From Lactobacillus acidophilus (GTDB lineage Bacteria; Bacillota; Bacilli; Lactobacillales; Lactobacillaceae), in contig NZ_CP139575.1 of assembly GCF_034298135.1 (NCBI RefSeq), positions 1,302,001 to 1,366,000 of the forward strand: a DNA stretch of 64,000 bases, in the 5' to 3' direction. The notes under the pieces are model-generated. The model saw only the letters and a list, made by a program, of their open reading frames with translations, was not told the origin of the DNA and searched no databases. A program made the position numbers and the translations under genes. Below are positions 43,911 to 51,505 of this stretch, one piece after another; the first letter of the stretch is position 1; each line of letters starts with the position of its first letter.

Positions 43911-46900
43911 TTATCTCCTTACACTATTCACTCGATTTATCACATAGTTAATTTGATTAGCATTAAAATTAAACAGTTTAAATAATTGATTATCTATAGA
44001 ATTAGAATAATCAACAAATTTGTTATCATCAGAATAATCCAACAAATCTGGAACTTCTTTCCCTAATGATGTTAAAGATTCATCAGTTAATAAAAATGCA
44101 AACTTTATAAAATAACTATTAGCATATTTTATAAAGTTGCTTGCTTCTTTTTCTGTCTTAAAAGATTTAAGAGCTACCCTAGAACGCCCAAAAGCAGAGT
44201 TATTATCAATAATTTGAATTTGGTTATCACGTTTTTGTCCACCAGCGTTTGCACTAGATACTACCACCTGATATTCATCAATTAACTCTTGATGAGATGA
44301 TATTACAGAACGTTTTGTGATAAACCACTTGGCACGACCACTTTTTCCTGATTTGTCGTTAGTAAACAGCTTGATTTCTGTAGAATGATCAATTTTACTA
44401 TCCTTACTTAAAGGTCTCACCAATGAAGGATTATTTTCTACAAAATTACTTTCAATTTTAAACAACGATCTATTAAGCACCGAACTATTATTAATGTAGT
44501 CTAAATTATTTTTAAAAACAAAAGAATCTATTTGATTAGCTATTTTCATATCTCGAGGATCTACTATTAATAATTTCTTCCCTGGAGCTTTTACAGATAT
44601 CTCTCTAAATACACTGCCATCCTTAGAAATATAATCATAGTCAAAAGATGTGGTATCCTTTTGATAATCTTTAAAAACTATACTAATACCGTCTGGAATG
44701 CTTACATCACTAAATACTTGATTAGAATCTTCAAACAAAATAAGTCTTGCTAAATGAGGATCATTAATTAAATCGTATCCAAATTTTCTTAATCCTTTTC
44801 CGGATTGATGTATCCATCTTTTACCAGGATAAATAAGTGAAGAATATTTTACCCCCATATTATCAGCCAATTCTTGGAAATACTGAAAAATATTTTGAAC
44901 AGGTTGTTGACCAGAAACCGTCTTTTTATTAGTTGGTTCTTGATAAGGTGGATTACCAATGACTACATCAAACTTCATATTTCCAAACATCCCTTCAATC
45001 TTATCAGCTTCTTTACTTACACTAGCCTTCGAATCTTCAACAATATTTTCTACATAGACCGCGCTCACATCACTAATCCAATCAGAATGATATCCAGTTA
45101 ATGTTCTAATTGTAATTTCTTTAGCCATTGGTGTTTTTGCAACCACAAAGATATTCTCTCTTAAAATTTTTTGCCAAAGCAATATCTCATCTTCAAAGTT
45201 GAACTTTCCCGCTGTTTCTTCATTCATCTTTTGGAATTCACACCAATAGATTGAAGTTGCCGCATACAAAGGATAAAGCCCAGTCTTGGCATTAATTTCT
45301 AAAATATGAGCATCGCGATTTAATACCTTATTCGTGTATTCAGTATCAATCCATCTTCTAACGGCTTTTCCATCTTCATAAGATGATTTAAAATCTGCAT
45401 CATAAAATGATAAACCACCAATAGTCTTGCCTAAGTGCATATTAACAACACGCCAAGGAGTTAATACAGTTTCCTTATCTGGATTCCTAAAAGTAGCGAA
45501 AATCTCTGCTAGTTTATCTACTCTATCTAGTGGATCAACTTTATCTAAATCTTTAACGCGCTGACGAATTATTTTACCAGCTTCAATAAAGACATCTGCA
45601 TCATAGTACTTAATAAACTGCTTGAACAATTCCTTAGTAATACCCTTAGGCATGAATTCTTTCCAAGAAACATCATCAATATTATTAACAAACTTATTGA
45701 TAGATACCTCTTCATCAAACTTGATATCCATTCCATAAATCATCAATGGAATTCTAATAGAGATTCCCCTAAGAATTGAAATCATAGTGCGACGTTGTTT
45801 CTTCAATTCGTTAACTTTATCAATCGCATCTTGTTCTGCTTGAGTTCTTTCGCGCTTCTTTTTCTTACGAGCCTTTTCCGCAGTATCATATTCTCCTTCA
45901 TCTAACCCTTGATGATTAACATCAAATTTAGATGGAGCTTTTTCTTTCTTGGTAGTACCAATGATTCCTTTTAAATTATTAAATTGCTCTAAGTCATCTT
46001 CCTTAATTAGCAATAATTGATCACTATAAATTGAATCATCATCAAAGCCGGTTCTAACTGCTCTTTCAGCATATGCACGCTTAATATGACTAAGCAAGGT
46101 ATCAACTTTAAATGGTTTCATCCCTTGATTTGCTTCACCTAAGATAGGCAAGAAGTTCATCAATTTAGCCATTCTTTCTCGTTGTTCTTTAGTCTGAATC
46201 TTACCTACACCAGTAGCTAAACTAGTTGACTCAGCCATAATATTTAAAGCACGATCTGGTGCAAAATCAAAGATATAACAGTTTTCCTTCTTACCAAATT
46301 CTGGTGAACTATATGGTGTTTGAGCTCTAAAAGCTGCTTGCAAGTATTGCATGGCACTACTAATGTTTGATAAGAATAATACTCCAGTCCATTCAGGAAT
46401 GGTAGCACCTGTAGTTAATTTTCTAACAGTTAGAGTAATTGTGTTTAATCCTTCTTTATCAGCTTTTGCAATTTGTTTATTTTCTGCTTCAGCATCATTG
46501 TCAGTTCCAAGAAGTTCATCGGACTTATCTCCTCTGACAACATTTAAAATTCTATATTCTTTTCCGAATACGGGATGCTGATTTAATAAATCTTCTAGCG
46601 CATTTGCTTCTTTAATACCTGGCATAATCCACAATGTATGACGTAAATTACGTCTAAATTGTCTAGTCGAGAATGGATAGTTATTCTTCCCAGGATTAGA
46701 AATATTATCTAAAAATCGGTTAACATCACTTTCGTAAACGAACTTTCCATCCTTGTCTGTTCTAAAGAACTCTTTGAAATTAAAAGTCGGTTTACCTAAG
46801 TTAATATCATTAAATCGGGGATCACTAAAGTTTTTATTCATTTCAAAAGTAAACATTGAAACCTTAGGTAGACTTTCATAAGGGTTCTTCACACCTGGAT

Positions 46901-48380
46901 GTTCCTCATACCAATTCTGCTTAGCTTCTTGCTCCATGGTGTAGTCCCAGGTATAAACATGATCTTCATCAAAGTCAAAAAGAATATTAAACGGAGTTCC
47001 TGATAAATCAAGTTCTTTAGTATTCTTCTTAAGAACTAAATCTAAGACATTTTGAGTTAATTCAGTCTGCGTACCTTCATGAGCTTCATCTACGATTACT
47101 AAATCCCAATCAATGCCAAATAAGTCTCTATTTTTATCAGAGACTTTACCACCTGCTATTTCTGAACCAGCTAAATCCTGGATACTAGCGAAATAAATAT
47201 ATGATTTATCTTCTTTTTCAAGTGATTTTACACTCTTATATCCCTTAGTCTTAGATCCGTAAATGTATCCTGCATCAGGCATTCCTATTTTGTTAAAATC
47301 ATCAAACCACCCATCATTGACAACAGGACGATGAGTCATAATAAGAACTTTTTGATACTTTTCTTCTTTAATCAACTTTAAGGCAGTCAAAGTTTTTCCA
47401 AACCGCATCTTAGCATTCCAAAGCATCTTCTTACTTGTTTTAAAACCAGCTTTAGTCTTATCAACTGCCGCTTGTTGCTCTGGTCTTAAAACGATTTGGT
47501 TATCTGCTTTATCTTTATCAGTTATAGAAATGCTATCTTTATTTTCTTTAACTGCTTTAATTGCTCTTTTAGTGGTTTCTAAATCAGTCTTAAACCATTC
47601 ATCTCCAGTTAAATTATCACTATGTTTTATTCCTGATCTTTCAAGAACACGATGAACATCATGGTCAGAAAACCACCAACCATCAGATTTACGATAAGCA
47701 AGTTCCGCCCATTCTAATTTAAATGGGACTCCTGAAGTATTCATGTATTGATTGATACGTTTAGTAGCCCAATCTCGTAAATAAAGACTATTATCTGAAT
47801 TATCTTCTGCTAAGTCACCAACACCGGTTTTACCAACTTTCTGACTGCCGATATACGCTGGAAATTGACCTTTAGAATTATCTGCTGTTTGAATATAAAT
47901 TAAATTCTTTTCAGCATTACTTGAATAACTTGTTGTTTGATATAAATTATCTTCCTTTTTAGGTTCAGTAAAAGCAGTTATATCTATTTTTTCATCATAA
48001 TATGAACCGACAAACCAAACAAACAATGAATATAAATTCTTTAGTGAATTTAACGCTTCTTCTTTAGAAGCACCATCTAAAGTATGTGCTGCAACATTTC
48101 CTGGTCCTTTAATTGCATAGAAAAGATCCACAGCAAATTTATCAATGTATGCTCCAGTTTTTAATCTATTGAGAATATCATTAAAGGTAGAATGCTCAAC
48201 GTCCATGAAATTTTGATCAGCAACATCTTTTGCAATATTTTCAGCGATGGTTCTAACCATAATTAAGACACTAGGATATATTCCAATCGCATAACTTTGT
48301 TCTGCTTGATTTGATCTAACAAAATATTGCTGTGTTAATTCGTTTTTGTTTAAAAATTCAAAATTACTTTTCATACTCAT
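43911..48380 (-). CDS. Large restriction-type helicase/N6-methyltransferase with putative nuclease domain
   Basis: 1489 residues from ATG 48380 (AGGA upstream; an earlier ATG adds 12 residues). Domains: DUF4145-like helical region (~1-130); a GIY-YIG/T5orf172-like nuclease candidate (~160-250: NLIYIQTAD, AYIGSQKVGKTG, YLRDWATKRI, DVHRVLERSG); SF2 helicase (~300-720) with MRFGKTLTALKLI, VIVDEAHEGTQ, LDLSGTPF and SAMQYLQAAFRAQ; a helical coupler with basic coiled part; then an Eco57I-type methylase with TPWRVVNMHLG (~975), an unusual motif I ILEINAKTGLYPLY (~1026) and GNPPYQEP (~1142); and a ~330-residue C-terminal target-recognition region. It resembles single-chain type ISP enzymes in layout. 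First gene of the cargo operon, 2 bases before the AAA gene. Confidence 0.8.
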   Translation of the reverse strand: MSMKSNFEFLNKNELTQQYFVRSNQAEQSYAIGIYPSVLIMVRTIAENIAKDVADQNFMDVEHSTFNDILNRLKTGAYIDKFAVDLFYAIKGPGNVAAHTLDGASKEEALNSLKNLYSLFVWFVGSYYDEKIDITAFTEPKKEDNLYQTTSYSSNAEKNLIYIQTADNSKGQFPAYIGSQKVGKTGVGDLAEDNSDNSLYLRDWATKRINQYMNTSGVPFKLEWAELAYRKSDGWWFSDHDVHRVLERSGIKHSDNLTGDEWFKTDLETTKRAIKAVKENKDSISITDKDKADNQIVLRPEQQAAVDKTKAGFKTSKKMLWNAKMRFGKTLTALKLIKEEKYQKVLIMTHRPVVNDGWFDDFNKIGMPDAGYIYGSKTKGYKSVKSLEKEDKSYIYFASIQDLAGSEIAGGKVSDKNRDLFGIDWDLVIVDEAHEGTQTELTQNVLDLVLKKNTKELDLSGTPFNILFDFDEDHVYTWDYTMEQEAKQNWYEEHPGVKNPYESLPKVSMFTFEMNKNFSDPRFNDINLGKPTFNFKEFFRTDKDGKFVYESDVNRFLDNISNPGKNNYPFSTRQFRRNLRHTLWIMPGIKEANALEDLLNQHPVFGKEYRILNVVRGDKSDELLGTDNDAEAENKQIAKADKEGLNTITLTVRKLTTGATIPEWTGVLFLSNISSAMQYLQAAFRAQTPYSSPEFGKKENCYIFDFAPDRALNIMAESTSLATGVGKIQTKEQRERMAKLMNFLPILGEANQGMKPFKVDTLLSHIKRAYAERAVRTGFDDDSIYSDQLLLIKEDDLEQFNNLKGIIGTTKKEKAPSKFDVNHQGLDEGEYDTAEKARKKKKRERTQAEQDAIDKVNELKKQRRTMISILRGISIRIPLMIYGMDIKFDEEVSINKFVNNIDDVSWKEFMPKGITKELFKQFIKYYDADVFIEAGKIIRQRVKDLDKVDPLDRVDKLAEIFATFRNPDKETVLTPWRVVNMHLGKTIGGLSFYDADFKSSYEDGKAVRRWIDTEYTNKVLNRDAHILEINAKTGLYPLYAATSIYWCEFQKMNEETAGKFNFEDEILLWQKILRENIFVVAKTPMAKEITIRTLTGYHSDWISDVSAVYVENIVEDSKASVSKEADKIEGMFGNMKFDVVIGNPPYQEPTNKKTVSGQQPVQNIFQYFQELADNMGVKYSSLIYPGKRWIHQSGKGLRKFGYDLINDPHLARLILFEDSNQVFSDVSIPDGISIVFKDYQKDTTSFDYDYISKDGSVFREISVKAPGKKLLIVDPRDMKIANQIDSFVFKNNLDYINNSSVLNRSLFKIESNFVENNPSLVRPLSKDSKIDHSTEIKLFTNDKSGKSGRAKWFITKRSVISSHQELIDEYQVVVSSANAGGQKRDNQIQIIDNNSAFGRSRVALKSFKTEKEASNFIKYANSYFIKFAFLLTDESLTSLGKEVPDLLDYSDDNKFVDYSNSIDNQLFKLFNFNANQINYVINRVNSVRR

Positions 48381-48455
48381 ATATATATTCCTAAAAATGA
48401 AATCTAATAAATTCATTATACAAGTAATTTATTTTCATAACACCTCTTGACACAC

Positions 48456-48478
48456 AAAAAAACGGGCTTAACGCCCGT
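48456..48478 (-). terminator. Terminator between tRNA-Thr and the cargo operon
   Basis: ACGGGC-gttaa-GCCCGT followed by seven T on the minus strand; stops tRNA read-through and leaves the cargo to a promoter between 48381 and 48455 or to leakage. Confidence 0.75.
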
Positions 48479-48532
48479 CGTGATAGTCTTTATTTGTACC
48501 TTCTTGCATTTCTTTGACACATTAATTTTTTC

Positions 48533-48553
48533 TGTGTCAAACCGTGTGTCAAA
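48533..48553 (+). repeat. Integrase arm-type repeats, tRNA end
   Basis: TGTGTCAAA (48533-48541) and TGTGTCAAA (48545-48553), in the same order and orientation as at 34645-34665. Two more copies in the opposite orientation lie at 48513-48521 and 48447-48455. Confidence 0.65.
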
Positions 48554-48641
48554 ATATCCTTTATTAAACAAAATTATCCTTTACTTATCTTCGTAAAACA
48601 TTGATAAATAAAGGATAATCAAGCTTAGTTAATCTTCTCAA

Positions 48642-48714
48642 TGCTGAATGCCAGAGTCGAACTGGCGACCTTCTCTTTACGAGGGAGATGCTCTACCAAC
48701 TGAGCTAATTCAGC
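48642..48714 (-). tRNA. tRNA-Thr (anticodon CGT), integration target
   Basis: 73 nt. Acceptor GCTGAAT/ATTCAGC, D arm GCTCAGTTGGTAGAGC, anticodon loop CTCGTAA (CGT), T loop GTTCGACTC, discriminator A. Its last 13 bases are repeated at 34572-34584, so the element has rebuilt the 3' end and the tRNA is intact. Confidence 0.93.
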
Positions 48715-48768
48715 AAGCCATATAACACTAGAATTATACCAAAACTATTTAAGGGATGCAATTTCATC

Positions 48769-48801
48769 AAAAAACTCTCATAACCTCGTTGCTATGAGAG
48801 T
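48769..48801 (-). terminator. Terminator of the nitroreductase gene
   Basis: ACTCTCATA...TATGAGAGT stem with a T run on the minus strand, 14 bases past the stop. Confidence 0.8.
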
Positions 48802-48814
48802 AATTAAAATCATC

Positions 48815-49573
48815 TTACTTCCAGTCTAAGCACAAACCTTGCTTATGAAGTTCTTCTGGTAATTCATCACGATCAGTTTCATGATTATCAAGCTTAGCAC
48901 CGGTGATTTGCTTAGTAAATGAATCAATCCGACGATTAGAATCACGCAAATCATAATAAGTAGTAACTACTTGATCATAATCTTTCAAATCTTTCACATT
49001 GAAGTCCTTATCATATTTACCTTCAAAACAGATGAACTTTAAGGGTAAACGTGGCTTCAATTGTGGTTTTTGATCAGGCACACCCACTTGCATCCCTAAT
49101 ACTGGAAAAGTCAATTCAGGCAAATCAAGCGTCTTAAGCATTTCAAGCGGATGATCATTAACTGTTCCAAGTGGTACGTAACCCAAATCCATACTTTCTA
49201 CGGCATTAGCAACATTTTGGTAAGCGAGCAAGGTATCTTCCATCGCTTGGAAAAAGATATCGATGGTGTGAACTCGTCCATCATCTTTACCAAGTTGCTT
49301 TCTAATTTGTTGATTACGATATAAATCAACTACAAAGATGAATAAATCACCTTCTGCACCGACATATTTTTGATTACATAATTCTCTAATCTTTTTCTTC
49401 TGCTCAGGATCAATAATATGTACCAAGCTAGCATTTTGCATAAACATACTAGTTGGAGTTTGTGCAAAAACTGAATATAAAGTTTCTAATTGTTCTTTAT
49501 TTAAAGTTATATCTTTAAATTTACGAATTGAACGGTGATTTAATTGTGCATCAATAGTTTTATTATGTATCAT
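48815..49573 (-). CDS. NfsA-like NADPH-dependent flavin nitroreductase
   Basis: 252 residues, nitroreductase fold. HRSIRKFKD near residue 13 (FMN phosphate site), TPTSMFMQNASLVHI, DIFFQAMEDTLLAYQNVANAVESMDLGYVPLG (dimer helix and flavin contact) and LPLKFICFEGKY. Length and late Gln/Pro-rich segment (VGVPDQKPQLKPRLP) fit oxygen-insensitive NfsA/FRP enzymes. AAGGAT ribosome binding site. Reduces quinones or nitro compounds; physiological substrate unknown. Confidence 0.88.
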   Translation of the reverse strand: MIHNKTIDAQLNHRSIRKFKDITLNKEQLETLYSVFAQTPTSMFMQNASLVHIIDPEQKKKIRELCNQKYVGAEGDLFIFVVDLYRNQQIRKQLGKDDGRVHTIDIFFQAMEDTLLAYQNVANAVESMDLGYVPLGTVNDHPLEMLKTLDLPELTFPVLGMQVGVPDQKPQLKPRLPLKFICFEGKYDKDFNVKDLKDYDQVVTTYYDLRDSNRRIDSFTKQITGAKLDNHETDRDELPEELHKQGLCLDWK

Positions 49574-49625
49574 GTTTATCCTTCTTACTAATAATTAGTA
49601 AGTATATTATAGCAGATAATCACCA

Positions 49626-50876
49626 TTATTTTTCTTCAAATTCAATTCCATAGTCTGCTTGTTCACCATGTTCTGCTAAATCAAGCCCCATTAATTCTTC
49701 TTCTCTTGAAACTCTAATAGGAATAAATTTCTTAAGTGGTAAAACAATTGCTGTAGTCATCACACCAACAAATACAATGGTAAACACGGTTCCCAATACT
49801 TGAGCAGAAATTAAATGTAAACCACCACCATAAAATAATCCATTTTCAATTTGTGGGTTAACAATCTTAGTGGCGAATGCACCTGTCAAAATTGAGCCTG
49901 CAATTCCTGAAATTCCGTGACACCCAAATGCATCGAGAGGATCATCTACTTCTAATTTTGGTTTAACTACATGAATAAACCCATAACTAGCTAATGTACA
50001 GATGAATCCAATTGCAAATGCGCCTGCTACAGTAACATACCCAGCAGCAGGAGTTATGCCAACTAAGCCACATAATGCACCCGTACAAAGTCCAATCATA
50101 TTAGTTTTATCTTTAAGAAACATATCTAAGAACATCCAAACTACAAATGAAGTACCGGTTGCAACGGTTGTAGTTAGAAATGCTTGAGTAGCAACGTCAC
50201 TTACAGTTAAGGCAGAGCCAACGTTAAATCCATACCAACCAATCCATAAAATACTGGTTCCCATCAAAACCCAAGGTAAGTTGTAGTGTCTTACTTCGCC
50301 ATCCGGATCAAAGCCTAATCGTGGACCAACAAAAATTGATAACAGCAATGCGGTAATACCGGCATTAATATGAACTACAGTCCCACCTGCAAAATCTAAC
50401 ATTCCTGTTTTAGCTAAAATTCCACTTGGTGTCCAAACCATATGAACCATTGGATAGTAAATTAAAATTGACCAAATAACTACAAAAGCTACTAAAAATT
50501 TAAATTTCATTCTTCCTACTATTGCTCCAACAAATAAAGCTGGAGTAATAATTGAAAACATCATCTGAAACATTAAATACGTTAAAATCGTAATTCCTGA
50601 ATCTTTAGAATAAAGAGATTTTAAATCAAAGCCATTTAAGAAAAAACTCTTACTAAAGCCAAAGATTCCGCCAACATCTTTACCAAAAGCTAGGTTATAG
50701 CCAAATGCAATAAACAAAACAATTGCGACACCTGTAATCATGAAAACTGAAATCATTGTGTTAACAGCATTCTTCTTTGAAACCATGCCACCATAGAAAA
50801 AGGCAAGTCCAGGTGTCATGAAGAAAACTAAAACACTGGCAACAAAAACAAATAGAGTGTTCGTTTGGTTAATCAT
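49626..50876 (-). CDS. amtB: Ammonium transporter AmtB
   Basis: 416 residues, eleven membrane segments. MTPGLAFFYGGMVSKKNAVNTM near residue 20, DFAGGTVVHINAGITALLLS with the first pore His (about residue 168), and DAFGCHGISGIAGSILTGAF with the second (about 318). No glnK gene adjoins it. GAGGGAAAA precedes the ATG. Conducts NH4+/NH3 as a trimer. Confidence 0.93.
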   Translation of the reverse strand: MINQTNTLFVFVASVLVFFMTPGLAFFYGGMVSKKNAVNTMISVFMITGVAIVLFIAFGYNLAFGKDVGGIFGFSKSFFLNGFDLKSLYSKDSGITILTYLMFQMMFSIITPALFVGAIVGRMKFKFLVAFVVIWSILIYYPMVHMVWTPSGILAKTGMLDFAGGTVVHINAGITALLLSIFVGPRLGFDPDGEVRHYNLPWVLMGTSILWIGWYGFNVGSALTVSDVATQAFLTTTVATGTSFVVWMFLDMFLKDKTNMIGLCTGALCGLVGITPAAGYVTVAGAFAIGFICTLASYGFIHVVKPKLEVDDPLDAFGCHGISGIAGSILTGAFATKIVNPQIENGLFYGGGLHLISAQVLGTVFTIVFVGVMTTAIVLPLKKFIPIRVSREEELMGLDLAEHGEQADYGIEFEEK

Positions 50877-50880
50877 CTTT

Positions 50881-51046
50881 TTCCCTCCGAATGTGAAACG
50901 ATTTCTAAAATATCAGCCTTTGAAATAATTGGTATAGTTCTATTATTGTCTATACATAAAGCATTATTTCAAATTCATATAATATTGGTTTGATTAATTT
51001 TTATTTAATTATACACTCATTTTTATTTCTGTCATCATTTTTTTAT
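50881..51046. other. Promoter region of amtB
   Basis: AT-rich, gene-free. No operator recognised; it also carries the end of the transcript of the 125-residue gene below. Confidence 0.4.
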
Positions 51047-51089
51047 AAAAAAATAAAGACTTAGGGATGTATGTCTTCCTTAAGTCTTT
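51047..51089 (-). terminator. Terminator after the BREX-like operon's last gene
   Basis: AAAGACTTA(A)GG...CCTAAGTCTTT stem followed by T-rich sequence on the minus strand. Confidence 0.75.
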
Positions 51090-51094
51090 ACATG

Positions 51095-51472
51095 CTATTT
51101 ATTTTCGTTTTCGATTTTATTAATTCCTGCTTCAACTAAAGCATAAGCTTGTTGAGCTTGGTTCTTCGCTTGAACATAGTCATTTAAGTTATCATCACCA
51201 TCTGTAAGAACACGTGCAAATGCAATTTGCTCTGCCATTAAAAAGTTGAATAATGAGTCCCACTTTTTATCTTCAAACTTAATTTTTTTAGCTGAAATTT
51301 GGGGCATCATTTTACGCGTAGTATTAAACGATTTTTCTAAAATTTGTTCATCTGCATCTGTTAAATCACGTACTTGGTATGCTTGATGAATTTGGTGAAC
51401 TTTTAAAAGGTCCTTTAACAGGGTTCTAGCTTGTGCATCTTTAGACACAGTTTGATTTATTTTAAGTGACAT
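51095..51472 (-). CDS. Hypothetical helical protein, 125 residues
   Basis: Begins MSLKINQTVSKDAQARTLLKDL; all helical, charged, no membrane segment. ATG 51472 has AGAGAAGA upstream; an in-frame start at 51499 is possible. It follows the Lhr-like helicase by 34 bases and may belong to the same transcript. No family recognised. Confidence 0.6.
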   Translation of the reverse strand: MSLKINQTVSKDAQARTLLKDLLKVHQIHQAYQVRDLTDADEQILEKSFNTTRKMMPQISAKKIKFEDKKWDSLFNFLMAEQIAFARVLTDGDDNLNDYVQAKNQAQQAYALVEAGINKIENENK

Positions 51473-51505
51473 TAATCTTCTCTTTTCTATTTTGATCATT
51501 TTTTA

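Larger units (their letters stand above)
34572..48654. mobile_element. Integrated plasmid/phage-like element in tRNA-Thr, pau-like, with methyltransferase-rich cargo
   Basis: 14.1 kb between two copies of the 13-bp core TGCTGAATGCCAG: one forms the 3' end of tRNA-Thr (48642-48654), the other lies alone at 34572-34584. Inside are an integrase next to the distal end, an excisionase-like HTH, a HUH/SF3 Rep, an FtsK-like ATPase and a divergent regulator-like gene, plus four cargo genes. No capsid, tail, lysis or conjugation genes. It looks like an element that replicates when excised and moves by integration. I recall similar 'potential autonomous units' described from L. acidophilus NCFM. Confidence 0.85.

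Noticed and set aside
34572..48654. Prophage
   Set aside because: Integrase, excisionase and FtsK-like genes are present, but there are no capsid, terminase, tail or lysis genes.
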